This document shows positions 15,567 through 23,154 of a stretch of 64,000 nt of DNA, in pieces. The DNA is from Rahnella victoriana. Lineage in GTDB: Bacteria > Pseudomonadota > Gammaproteobacteria > Enterobacterales > Enterobacteriaceae. The stretch covers positions 62,001 through 126,000 of the forward strand of contig NZ_SJOJ01000006.1 in NCBI RefSeq assembly GCF_004330295.1, in the 5' to 3' direction. Both the position numbers and the translations under genes were made by a program. The first letter of the stretch is position 1. Each line of letters opens with the position of its first letter. The notes beneath the pieces are model-generated. The model was not told where the DNA came from, searched no databases, and was given only the letters and a program-made list of their open reading frames with translations.

Positions 15567-17513
15567 TCACGCTTGCCCGGTCGATTTGACCAGCCCGCGA
15601 TAATCCAGCGCGGCAACGCCTGCATCGATGCGCACCTTCCATGCAACGCCATCAACCGTGAAGCCCTGTTGCTCTTCGAGGTAAGGCGTATCCATGCCAT
15701 CCAGATAAGCCACCTCGATGGTGTCGCTGCCCTTGGCTGATGCCACATACCATTGCTGCGCGTTCTTCTTATCCAGTCGTGGCTCAACAATGACCTGCCC
15801 CATATTCTGCACTGTGTTGGCTACCCCGGCGTTCTGATTGAATACCGGATTGGTATCGCTGCCCACGGTCTGTGTGCCGATCTGGAACGGTGAGGATGTT
15901 GATTGCACAGTCCGCATGGCTGCACCTTCCAGCGCGGCAGGGACAATGATGTAAGCCGGGGTCACGTTCAGCGGGTTGCCGTCTGCATCTTCCTGCAGGC
16001 GCATGGCCTTACGCGCCTCTGTCAGGCCGTCCATGTCCATGCCCTTAGCAATCAGGTTGTGGTGGTCAGCGTGGAACAGCGCCTTACTGTCGGTGTATTT
16101 AGGATTATCGGTCAGCACTGCATAGACCAGGTTGCCGACTGTGCGTGACGCGGCGCGGCCCATCAGTTGCGGGATGGTCGTCAGCTGTGACAGATCATCA
16201 TTGATAATGGCCTGGCGCGTGATGGAGAAGATATTGCCGTAGGTGGCCAGCGCGATTGGCACACCGTGGTCGCTGGTGGTCACATACTTGTACTCGGCAC
16301 CCTCCGGCACCTTGTCCAGCGACGTGAACCCGTTCAGACCAACGCGCTTAGACTCATGAAAGTTGGAGAGTGAACCTGTCTTCGTCCAGCTCTGGAAGGT
16401 TTCGCCGCTGTCCTGCCAGCCCATCAAAACAGATTTCTCAGCGCCACCGGCAAGGATGGAAGAAAAGTCGCTGGTGGTATGGGTGAATGCAAGGTTCACA
16501 ATCTGCATGCGGTTGCCGAACCCCGCAACGCTGATCCCGCGGTCAGTCAGAGAGGCTTTCGCCATGTCAAAGAGCGACATCATGGTGTACGGGTTTCCGC
16601 GCTCTGCCTGGTCATGTCCGAGTCGGGCATAAAGCCCCTGACGGATGCCGTCGCCGGTGACGTTCCCATTACCTGCGTAAATGTGCGCATTGCTACCGGT
16701 TTTATTGGATGGGGTTGCATCTTTGCCCATCAGCACCAGCAGCTTATCTTTGGCCTGTTCAACCGTACAAGATGCATCTTCAATACAGGTTGACTGCAAT
16801 TCCTGATGACGGCCGCCGAACATGGCAAACAGGTCTTTAATGCCGTTGATACGTTGCTGCTCTGGTGCAGCTGGCTGGGTTACTGAACCCTGTGGCGCAG
16901 TGATCATGTTCTTCAGTGCATTTGGCATAGCTTCAAATTCCTCAATTCTTTTTGATTCCAGACGAGCCATAACGTTTACAGCTGGCTCCAGTTCATCGGC
17001 AAATCCCTGTTCAACACATTCACGGCCATTGAGCCAGGTCTCACCCTCGAGCATCTGCGCCAGCTCATCGGCAGATTTTCCCGTTTTATTGGCATAGGCA
17101 GGGATGAGCACGGCCTCAACCTTGTCCAGCAGGTCAGCGTAGTCGCGCATCTCTTTAGCATTCCCGCCTGAGATGCCCCAGGGCTTGTGAATCATGAGCA
17201 TGGCATTTTCAGGCATCACCACTTTGTCGCCGGCCATCGCGATAACTGAAGCCATAGACGCTGCCAGGCCATCGATATGCACGGTCAGATTGGCGGGGTG
17301 TTTTTTCAGAAGGTTGTAAATAGCGATCCCGTCGAACACGTCACCGCCCGGGGAATGAATAAACAGGCTGATTTGTTTTACCTGTCCCAGCGCGGCCAGC
17401 TCGTCGGAGAACTGACGGGCGGTAATACCCCACATGCCGATTTCGTCGTAAATCTTGATTTCAGCAGCGCCAGCCACTTTAGCCTTGATGGAGAACCAGC
17501 TTTTCATAGCCAT
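15567..17513 (-). CDS. Satellite ClpP-like protease / HK97-like major capsid fusion
   Basis: 648 residues, intact. The N-terminal about 200 residues are a ClpP-like protease with HSPGGDVFDG, the nucleophile in GLAASMASV (Ser86) and the active-site His109 in MLMIHKPWG. A Gln/Pro linker follows, then an HK97-fold capsid domain (TSDFSSILAG; EGAEYKYVTTSDHG; IFSITRQAIINDDL) ending AALDYRGLVKSTG. It is homologous throughout to the interrupted prophage gene but diverged. It should form or modify heads used to package satellite DNA. The start overlaps the small gene upstream. Its version of the att core differs at 3 of 11 bases. Confidence 0.95.
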   Translation of the reverse strand: MAMKSWFSIKAKVAGAAEIKIYDEIGMWGITARQFSDELAALGQVKQISLFIHSPGGDVFDGIAIYNLLKKHPANLTVHIDGLAASMASVIAMAGDKVVMPENAMLMIHKPWGISGGNAKEMRDYADLLDKVEAVLIPAYANKTGKSADELAQMLEGETWLNGRECVEQGFADELEPAVNVMARLESKRIEEFEAMPNALKNMITAPQGSVTQPAAPEQQRINGIKDLFAMFGGRHQELQSTCIEDASCTVEQAKDKLLVLMGKDATPSNKTGSNAHIYAGNGNVTGDGIRQGLYARLGHDQAERGNPYTMMSLFDMAKASLTDRGISVAGFGNRMQIVNLAFTHTTSDFSSILAGGAEKSVLMGWQDSGETFQSWTKTGSLSNFHESKRVGLNGFTSLDKVPEGAEYKYVTTSDHGVPIALATYGNIFSITRQAIINDDLSQLTTIPQLMGRAASRTVGNLVYAVLTDNPKYTDSKALFHADHHNLIAKGMDMDGLTEARKAMRLQEDADGNPLNVTPAYIIVPAALEGAAMRTVQSTSSPFQIGTQTVGSDTNPVFNQNAGVANTVQNMGQVIVEPRLDKKNAQQWYVASAKGSDTIEVAYLDGMDTPYLEEQQGFTVDGVAWKVRIDAGVAALDYRGLVKSTGQA

Positions 17514-17683
17514 GCCCCCAGGGAAGCGTTGTACCAGTAATGCACGCTGTTACGGACAATTTGCCCTTTAGTCGGTACCGGCATTTCAGGGTGGTTTTTA
17601 CGGCACCAGTCCTGATAAGCCTCAATCTTGTTCATCGTGTCAGCGTCGATATGCACGGCCTGACCTTTCTTTTTCGTCGGCAT
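17504..17683 (-). CDS. Small basic protein before satellite capsid gene
   Basis: 59 residues: a Lys-rich N-terminus (MPTKKKGQAVHIDADTMNKI), a helix, then GQIVRNSVHYWYNASLG. The pattern of a beta strand (QAVHID) followed by two helices resembles a ribbon-helix-helix DNA-binding protein. Its stop overlaps the start of the capsid fusion (17504-17513), so the two are coupled. It is the first gene after a terminator and may regulate the morphogenetic operon; this is inference. Confidence 0.7.
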   Translation of the reverse strand: MPTKKKGQAVHIDADTMNKIEAYQDWCRKNHPEMPVPTKGQIVRNSVHYWYNASLGAWL

Positions 17684-17781
17684 TCTTACCCCTGATGTTT
17701 ATCCAGTATTGGTGCAAGAATCATACGATCAATTATTTTTATCGTAAAGAGCAATATTATTAATCAAAATTATGCAGACAC

Positions 17782-17805
17782 AAAAAAAGCCGGGTCTCCC
17801 CGGCC
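17782..17805 (-). terminator. Terminator between replication and capsid operons of satellite
   Basis: Minus strand GCCGGGGAGACCCGGC followed by seven T. It ends the primase operon after the gene at 17821 and implies a separate promoter for the capsid/cos module. Confidence 0.85.
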
Positions 17806-17820
17806 AGATGTGATGCCATG

Positions 17821-18174
17821 TTAATTCTGCTTTTCTTCATGTTCTTTTATCTGAAACAGCCAGTAACTCAGCGTGGATGAGGTATCACAAATATGATCGT
17901 TCATATCACTGCTTGGCTTTGAGCCACGCCGGATTTTATCAATCGAACTCAGATAAACATCATTTATGGCTGGTTCAATAAAACAACGTTCAAACTCTGA
18001 TAGCTCGCCTCGCGAATGTTGCTTTTGGATTTTCTTTCGTTCCTCCTGAACGTGGTCTTTCAACTCAGTTACCAAATCGGTAATTGCAGGATCCGGACGA
18101 AATCGGGGATATTGCTTATCAAGTGCGGCTTCAATTACGTCCAACCTTTCTTTAATTTGCATAAGTCTTTGCAT
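17821..18174 (-). CDS. Unknown helical protein downstream of satellite origin
   Basis: 117 residues, charged and mostly helical (MQRLMQIKERLDVIEAALDK; ELKDHVQEERKKIQKQHSRG), with no recognised motif. It follows the iteron region and the primase gene on the same strand and is closed by a strong terminator. A role in replication or copy control is possible from position only. Confidence 0.7.
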   Translation of the reverse strand: MQRLMQIKERLDVIEAALDKQYPRFRPDPAITDLVTELKDHVQEERKKIQKQHSRGELSEFERCFIEPAINDVYLSSIDKIRRGSKPSSDMNDHICDTSSTLSYWLFQIKEHEEKQN

Positions 18175-18219
18175 GAAAACTTCCTCAATAAATCAGATAA
18201 AAAATAAATTATGCTTTTA

Positions 18220-18445
18220 AGTGTCCACCTCTCCACCCAAGGCATTTTCTTCATTTAAATCATATCATTAATGGGTGGTTAGTATATTTTCAAGTCTCCT
18301 CAAGTCACCACCCCAACTCACCACCTTCTAGGTTTATAGGTGGAGAGGTGGATAGTAGGTGGAGAGTTAAATACAAAGTATCCACCCATTAAATGCATGT
18401 TTTTAAACACATAATTTAACGAGTGGAGACAGGTGGAGACTTATT
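18220..18445. repeat. Iteron cluster, probable satellite replication origin
   Basis: Many copies of GGTGGAGA and its complement TCCACC(TC) within about 225 bp: TCCACCTCTCCACCC at 18224-18238, CACCACC-type copies at 18305-18325, GGTGGAGAGGTGGA at 18339-18352, GGTGGAGAG at 18358-18366, TCCACCC at 18381-18387 and GTGGAGACAGGTGGAGAC at 18423-18440. The region is AT-rich between copies and lies directly after the primase-helicase gene, as P4 ori/crr sites relate to P4 alpha. Confidence 0.8.
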
Positions 18446-18454
18446 TAATAAATT

Positions 18455-20215
18455 TTATTCTGTACCCCCTGTTGCGGCAGGTAGCCACTCCTCAGCATCC
18501 TCAGCCAGCCGGATGTTTGAGCGCATATTTCCCTTGGTACTTTTCTTTCTAATGTACTCCTTCCCATACTCAGCCATCGCGCCAGCCATATCCGTACCGA
18601 ACCGGGTAAGTGATACCGGCCTGTTAAGCCCGTTACTCTGCATATAGGCCAGATAGGCGTGATACAGATACTTGCGCGGGCTGAACGGAATGATGCTGGC
18701 ATTGCCGATAAACATACCGTCGCACTGTACAGACGCCATCAGGTAACCGCAGAAGTCCACCAGCGAATCGCCCTCACGCTTTATGGCTAATGCCTCCTCT
18801 GATTTCTGCTGCTCAAACAAAAGGCGCTTAGCCTCTGACTGATCAGCAAATCGAGTCAGCAAATGGCGGATTATCACCGGCAATTCAGCCTCTATCTTTT
18901 CGGACAACATCGGATCACGCTCATTCTCTGGCACAACCTGCGAGAAATTGAATATCACCCGCCGCCGCGATATGCCGCCGCTCCGGTCGCTGAATGACAT
19001 AGCGTTGTTATTGACAGCCAAAATCACAGCCGGGATCCGAGTCGAATAAGGGGCTTTGTGTTTCGGGTCAATAGCCACCTTGTCACCGCCGGTTATGGCC
19101 TTAATTCCTGCACCGTCACCGGCATAGCGGGTCATGTCCGGCATGATAATCAATGAAAACCCGACAATCAGCGCCCTTTCTCGCGGCTCTTCCAGTGCCT
19201 TCATGCTGGCTGATACCGTGTTGCCCTTACCGGCCAGCATGGTGCAAATCTCGGCCATGACGCTTTTACCGCTGCCACCCGCGCCAGTCACCTCAAGGAA
19301 CAACTGCCAGTCATAACGGTTTGCCATCACCATATATAGAGCCGCCAGCACTCTATCGGCTTTTCGTTCGTTTCCGGCCGTTGACCAGGTGAGCCACTTC
19401 CAGAACGCTGGCGCATGAGTGGCCAGGCTCTCGCCTTCCTCGGCCTGAATGAACTCTACATCACTGGCAATAAGCAACCAGTCGGCCTGGTTGTGTTCCC
19501 TGAATACGCCTTCCCGGGTATCAAAAACCCCGTTACTGAAACCAATCAGATTGCGGGCGGTAGGTTCCATCAGTGGCAGGCTCAACTTCATGGTGTCTAC
19601 GGCGTTCTTCATGCTCGGCATTGAATACGGAACCCGAGATTCCATGAAGATAGCAGCCATTTCCCGCGCCAGCGCTTTATCAGGAACCGGATCCCAGATA
19701 ACACCGTTGTAGTGATGTACGGTATCCGAGTCACCATTCAGCGCCAGCCGTCCGTCATAATGCGCCAGCAAAACTTCCCCGCGCTGGCTCGGCCCCATCT
19801 GATTAAGCGTCGGCGTCCCACCATCCACAGCGACAAATGGCTCTGGCTTTCTGTCCGATTTCTTGACGACTGGCGCAGGGAACAGGCGGTTGATCCGCGC
19901 ACTGTCACAAAGCAGTGCCTTAACGTCATTTTCTCCAAGATACTTAGCCACCAACTCGGCCCTGGCTTTCTTCTGCTTTTCGGTGTCAGTCAAGATCAAG
20001 CCACTCTCACAGAGCGATTCATAAGTTGCACCAGCACCAGGAACAAGGCTCTTTAACTTCTGAGCCAGTGCGCCGAAGGTGGTAGCTTTGTCGCGGTGAC
20101 GGGCGGCAGCGGCACTGGCTTCTTTCTTGTCGATTGGGTGGCCGTTGATCCATCGATAAACGCAGGAGAACAGCGCATCAGACATGATGTCCGGGTCTAA
20201 AGCAGACATACTCAT
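18455..20215 (-). CDS. Primase-helicase (P4 alpha / D5-like)
   Basis: 586 residues. The middle and C-terminal part is a superfamily-3 helicase with Walker A GAGGSGKSVMAE (about 313-324), a downstream IIMPDMTRY Walker-B-like segment and AVILAVNNNAMSFSDRSGG (sensor/arginine finger region), followed by a C-terminal winged-helix (D5_N/primase family) domain. The N-terminus lacks the zinc-finger primase motifs of full-length P4 alpha and is shorter than P4 alpha (777 residues), so primase activity is less certain. It overlaps the preceding gene (20212) and precedes the iteron origin. Confidence 0.92.
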   Translation of the reverse strand: MSMSALDPDIMSDALFSCVYRWINGHPIDKKEASAAAARHRDKATTFGALAQKLKSLVPGAGATYESLCESGLILTDTEKQKKARAELVAKYLGENDVKALLCDSARINRLFPAPVVKKSDRKPEPFVAVDGGTPTLNQMGPSQRGEVLLAHYDGRLALNGDSDTVHHYNGVIWDPVPDKALAREMAAIFMESRVPYSMPSMKNAVDTMKLSLPLMEPTARNLIGFSNGVFDTREGVFREHNQADWLLIASDVEFIQAEEGESLATHAPAFWKWLTWSTAGNERKADRVLAALYMVMANRYDWQLFLEVTGAGGSGKSVMAEICTMLAGKGNTVSASMKALEEPRERALIVGFSLIIMPDMTRYAGDGAGIKAITGGDKVAIDPKHKAPYSTRIPAVILAVNNNAMSFSDRSGGISRRRVIFNFSQVVPENERDPMLSEKIEAELPVIIRHLLTRFADQSEAKRLLFEQQKSEEALAIKREGDSLVDFCGYLMASVQCDGMFIGNASIIPFSPRKYLYHAYLAYMQSNGLNRPVSLTRFGTDMAGAMAEYGKEYIRKKSTKGNMRSNIRLAEDAEEWLPAATGGTE

Positions 20216-20550
20216 AGCTGTGGCCTCCGTGTCATAGTGAATTTACCGATCAGCGGGTGATACCAGTATTTACTACGGCACTGGCGTTTTGCCCCTTTGA
20301 TGATGATCAGCGCCGCCTCGCGGAATTTAGTTTCATGCACTGCATAGCTGGCGCCATGACGGACAATCAGCACACCGCTGTTTCTTGCCAATTCCTCAGC
20401 CTTCTTGGTGGATATGCCCATCTCAGCCGCCATGGTGGTAAGCGGGGCCATACCTTCTGGGCAGGCATCCTTCCGGGACATTGCCGCAAGCGCCAGCTCA
20501 AGGGCGGCAACACGTTTTTCCAGCTCGTTAAATTTGATTGGGCTGATCAT
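20212..20550 (-). CDS. Unknown protein in satellite replication operon
   Basis: 112 residues. A short coiled coil at the N-terminus (FNELEKRVAALELALAAMSR) is followed by an HTH-like segment (PLTTMAAEMGISTKKAEELA) and a basic C-terminus. It overlaps both neighbours by 4 bp, so it is cotranslated with the primase. The HTH suggests DNA binding, perhaps as a replication accessory factor or regulator (inference). Confidence 0.75.
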   Translation of the reverse strand: MISPIKFNELEKRVAALELALAAMSRKDACPEGMAPLTTMAAEMGISTKKAEELARNSGVLIVRHGASYAVHETKFREAALIIIKGAKRQCRSKYWYHPLIGKFTMTRRPQL

Positions 20551-20852
20551 TTGGTTCCTCCCCGGCGTTTTAATTCGTAATCGGCGTTCTCACGGTTCTG
20601 ATCAAGGGCCTGCATCAATCGTGGCAAGTGCTTCAAAGCGCTACTTAAACCCATCATGTCTCTTCGGCATTCTTCATCTGAATATTCGTCACTATCACAA
20701 GCTTCCATGGACAAGCAGCCCAGTGTGGTAAGTGCGAAAACTATTCCTGATGCAGCGTCGCCACAGTTGTTTTTGTAATCAGTCAGCGCTTCTTGGGAGA
20801 GGTTTTTGAGTAGGTCAGAACTACCCACGACAGCATGGTAGATATCACGCAT
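20547..20852 (-). CDS. Unknown satellite protein
   Basis: 101 residues, acidic, with a Cys-containing middle (TTLGCLSMEACDSDEYSDEE) and a helical C-terminus. No family recognised, although small genes of this kind are common between icd-like and primase genes in P4-like elements. It overlaps the genes on both sides, supporting a tight operon. Confidence 0.7.
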   Translation of the reverse strand: MRDIYHAVVGSSDLLKNLSQEALTDYKNNCGDAASGIVFALTTLGCLSMEACDSDEYSDEECRRDMMGLSSALKHLPRLMQALDQNRENADYELKRRGGTK

Positions 20853-21033
20853 GACGCACCTCGCTTGCCTTTTTCAGGTCACGGATACGGTTCAGAACTT
20901 TATCGACTAGGTTGATCGCTATGTCATGCTCTGTCTCGTTTTCATCATTCATACAAAGCGATGCCGCGAGAAGTGTTTCCATCACCCAGAGTTCGTCTCT
21001 TATATCGATATCTGACCATTTCAAATTAGGCAT
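20845..21033 (-). CDS. Small acidic satellite protein
   Basis: 62 residues from ATG 21033, chosen because AGGGGG precedes it; upstream starts would overlap the Icd-like gene more. MPNLKWSDIDIRDELWVMET is followed by a helical, acidic stretch. It overlaps both neighbours. Not recognised. Confidence 0.65.
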   Translation of the reverse strand: MPNLKWSDIDIRDELWVMETLLAASLCMNDENETEHDIAINLVDKVLNRIRDLKKASEVRHA

Positions 21034-21214
21034 GAGATACCCCCTGAACAGGCAGGCGGCCAGCAAATACCATCACGCAGCCAACTGGTGATTGATTACG
21101 GGCTTCGCGTTCGGTAGCGGCGGTAATGCGAAGAATGCTGCTCTCGGTGACACTGAGTGCCAGAAAACGCCATGTGAATTTAGGGTGAGTTTGGGTAGAC
21201 TGCATATCAGCCAT
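21026..21214 (-). CDS. Icd-like (Ash family) small protein
   Basis: 62 residues with the hallmark FTWRFLALSVTESSILRITA and the C-terminal REARNQSPVGCVMVFAGRLP, matching the host cell division inhibitor Icd-like / Ash family found in P1, P4-like elements and many satellites. It is the first gene of the minus-strand replication operon, divergent from the small regulator at 21351. In the family it is linked to inhibition of host division; activity here is not shown. Confidence 0.85.
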   Translation of the reverse strand: MADMQSTQTHPKFTWRFLALSVTESSILRITAATEREARNQSPVGCVMVFAGRLPVQGVSHA

Positions 21215-21245
21215 AACTGTTACTCCGATTAACGATTGTGGTTAG

Positions 21246-21279
21246 AAGCCCGGTGAGTGCTGGTAACACTACCGGGCTT
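21246..21279. promoter_or_regulatory. Perfect hairpin in satellite control region
   Basis: AAGCCCGGT and ACCGGGCTT form a 9-bp stem around a 16-nt loop that can itself pair (GTG/CAC). It lies between the divergent icd-like and regulator genes, where P4 has its cI immunity RNA and antitermination targets. Without a clear T-run it may be a structured RNA or attenuator. Confidence 0.5.
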
Positions 21280-21287
21280 CGCTATTT

Positions 21288-21357
21288 ACACATGTCAATC
21301 ATATGATGTACATTGAATGACACATTAAAGATACGCCGAGTGTAAGACACATGTCAA
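21288..21357. promoter_or_regulatory. Direct repeats, probable operators of divergent switch
   Basis: ACACATGTCAA occurs at 21288-21298 and 21347-21357, 59 bp apart, with a related TGACACATT at 21318-21326. The second copy overlaps the ATG of the small regulator, which would allow autorepression. The spacing suggests two operator sites controlling divergent promoters. Confidence 0.55.
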
Positions 21358-21527
21358 ACGTAAAGATGCCGAAAGGGAATAAACAAATAGCTTTCCGGGT
21401 AGACCCTTCACTAGAGGAGGCTATGCTTTTAGCCATGAAAGAAGATGGTGACGAAACACTTTCTGCATGGCTAAAGAGAGTTGTAAGAAAAGAGCTAAAT
21501 CAACGTGGTGTTGAAATAAAAAACTAG
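21351..21527 (+). CDS. Small ribbon-helix-helix-like regulator
   Basis: 58 residues: a basic N-terminus MSNVKMPKGNK, a beta strand QIAFRVD, then two helices (PSLEEAMLLAMKED; LSAWLKRVVRKELN). This is the Arc/MetJ-like ribbon-helix-helix layout. It is divergent from the Icd-like operon and its start lies in a repeated sequence that may be its operator, so it probably controls satellite lysogeny or replication (inference). Confidence 0.75.
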   Translation: MSNVKMPKGNKQIAFRVDPSLEEAMLLAMKEDGDETLSAWLKRVVRKELNQRGVEIKN

Positions 21528-21536
21528 AGTCAACAT

Positions 21537-22076
21537 TTATTCAGGGTCATGGGTTACGATTGTCTCAAAAGCCTCCATGAATATCTTCTGAAGTTCTGGA
21601 GGCGGCACAGATATAAAAGCACATGCAATTGGTGTAAATGCTTCTATCGCTTTTATCGGATCATCGAGATTAATACCTTTTCTTGCGATAGCTAACACTT
21701 CGTAAATTGCTGAGATATTATTTCTCTCAATTTGCGTACTCAAATCATGGCCAAGTTTGTTTCTTATTTTATTCAATTGAATTATTCCCGGCCTGACAAA
21801 TGATGCACTCCCACCAGCTCTAGGGACAAGTTCAATTTTCTGAGCAAAACGTAACTGTAGATTTTCGAGACCGTCTATTCTGTAATAATCCACCAAGAAT
21901 TTGGTCAAGAAATGCTCCACCACAAGATGACATTTCAGAACTCTACCAATATTATCATGCGGCTGCTCCATTAAATTAATAAAAATACCATTCATTTCGG
22001 AGAAATGTTTCTCGATACTTTCCATGTGCGGTTTCATTACTTCTAAAACCTTATGAACTCCGTCTATATCTTTCAT
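21537..22076 (-). CDS. HEPN-domain protein, second gene of putative defence pair
   Basis: 179 residues, AT-rich. Helices around VEHFLTKFLVDYY and IIQLNKIRNKLGHDL give the HEPN layout, with the R-x4-H motif RNKLGH at residues 105-110 that forms the RNase site in many HEPN toxins. ATG at 22076 overlaps the stop of the upstream Ntn-hydrolase gene (ATGA). HEPN proteins commonly act as abortive-infection RNases controlled by a partner; here the partner would be the protease-like protein. The pairing is unfamiliar to me. Confidence 0.8.
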   Translation of the reverse strand: MKDIDGVHKVLEVMKPHMESIEKHFSEMNGIFINLMEQPHDNIGRVLKCHLVVEHFLTKFLVDYYRIDGLENLQLRFAQKIELVPRAGGSASFVRPGIIQLNKIRNKLGHDLSTQIERNNISAIYEVLAIARKGINLDDPIKAIEAFTPIACAFISVPPPELQKIFMEAFETIVTHDPE

Positions 22077-22903
22077 ATAGATCTCCCTATCATATTAGCC
22101 TCAACAATTACACCAAGAGGAATAACATCATTAATCAACTCGTTAATATCAACGCCAGCACGCATATACCTCACAGACCCATTTTTATTCTCATACATTG
22201 AAAGTAGTGTAATATCATTAGACTGACATTTAGCATACTGTATAGAACCACCAACAGAATTGCATGCAGGATCAGAAATTACTGAAGCCAATATATCGAG
22301 CAATGGATTCTCTTTGTTTATTGCATCTGCCCTAGCGAAATGATTGCCTAATGTGTCTGATGTTTTTAAGAAAGTCGCCCCACTCCCATCAATAATGAAA
22401 CTTTCTTGCTCGAAGCACTTAGTTTTAGAATAAATAACTTGATTTGAGACAGAATCCATCTTGACACTGAGCTTATACATTTCCATCTGTTTAGATAATG
22501 GACAGAAACCAGCAATATAGACAGAACACGCCCCGTCCAACTCCATATAGTACGCTAAAATATCAACTGTAATTTTTTTATACACATTAAATGCAACTTC
22601 AGCAATAACATCCATAGATGCATTATTCGTGTCAGGGAAAAATACCATCTGATTCAAAATCTCTGCAAGACTCTCTTTTATGGTATAGGCACTAACAAAC
22701 CCGCCACAAAAAGAAATAGCTAACTTAACCGTTCCTTTTAATATTTTATTACCGCCCGTTACACTATTCGCCTCGTACAATTCACAATTAAGCCTAGATA
22801 TCTTCAAACAATGATCTAGTATAGTTTTACCATTACTTAAGCGAGAATCTGTAGCCATGTGAATATCATTAGCTCTGTCTTTCCAAAACACACACATAGT
22901 CAT
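22073..22903 (-). CDS. Proteasome-like Ntn hydrolase, first gene of putative defence pair
   Basis: 276 residues from ATG 22903, preferred over GTG 22930 because GGGAG lies 8 bases upstream and it gives a Met-Thr N-terminus. After Met removal the protein would start T-M-C-V-F-W-K, and MATDSRLSNG plus CLKI align with the HslV/proteasome beta pattern: Thr1, Asp18 and Lys33 match the catalytic set. Later segments (GTVKLAISFCGGFVSAYTI; FIIDGSGATFL) fit the four-layer fold. AT-rich, between the AlpA-like gene and the HEPN gene. Substrate unknown. Confidence 0.8.
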   Translation of the reverse strand: MTMCVFWKDRANDIHMATDSRLSNGKTILDHCLKISRLNCELYEANSVTGGNKILKGTVKLAISFCGGFVSAYTIKESLAEILNQMVFFPDTNNASMDVIAEVAFNVYKKITVDILAYYMELDGACSVYIAGFCPLSKQMEMYKLSVKMDSVSNQVIYSKTKCFEQESFIIDGSGATFLKTSDTLGNHFARADAINKENPLLDILASVISDPACNSVGGSIQYAKCQSNDITLLSMYENKNGSVRYMRAGVDINELINDVIPLGVIVEANMIGRSI

Positions 22904-22917
22904 TAACTTACTCCCAA

Positions 22918-23154
22918 TTAATTGTTCCACTTACCTCTTATCCAAGCTTGCACCTCTGAGAGTCGGTAAGCAACTGCTGATGGCCCAATTTTGATGCGCT
23001 TCGGAAATGTTCCTTCCTGTTCCATGCGCCAGCGTGTGGAGTTAGACAGCGTGGTCATAGCCCGGCACTCAGGTTCGCGGATCATTCTGTCAAGCTCAGG
23101 CATGTACTGGAGATCTTCTTTTTTTACGACGGATAACATAGCCATATCAGGCAC
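22918..23154 (-). CDS. AlpA-like excisionase/regulator
   Basis: 78 residues with an AlpA/MerR-type helix-turn-helix. The sequence RDxx-like start is replaced by MIREPECRAMTTLSNSTRWR, followed by EQEGTFPKRIKIGPSAVAYR and LSEVQAWIRGKW, the classic AlpA C-terminus. AlpA proteins activate integrase or act as excision factors in P4-like satellites. It overlaps the integrase stop by 8 bp. An alternative start at Met4 or Met6 is possible. Confidence 0.9.
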   Translation of the reverse strand: MPDMAMLSVVKKEDLQYMPELDRMIREPECRAMTTLSNSTRWRMEQEGTFPKRIKIGPSAVAYRLSEVQAWIRGKWNN

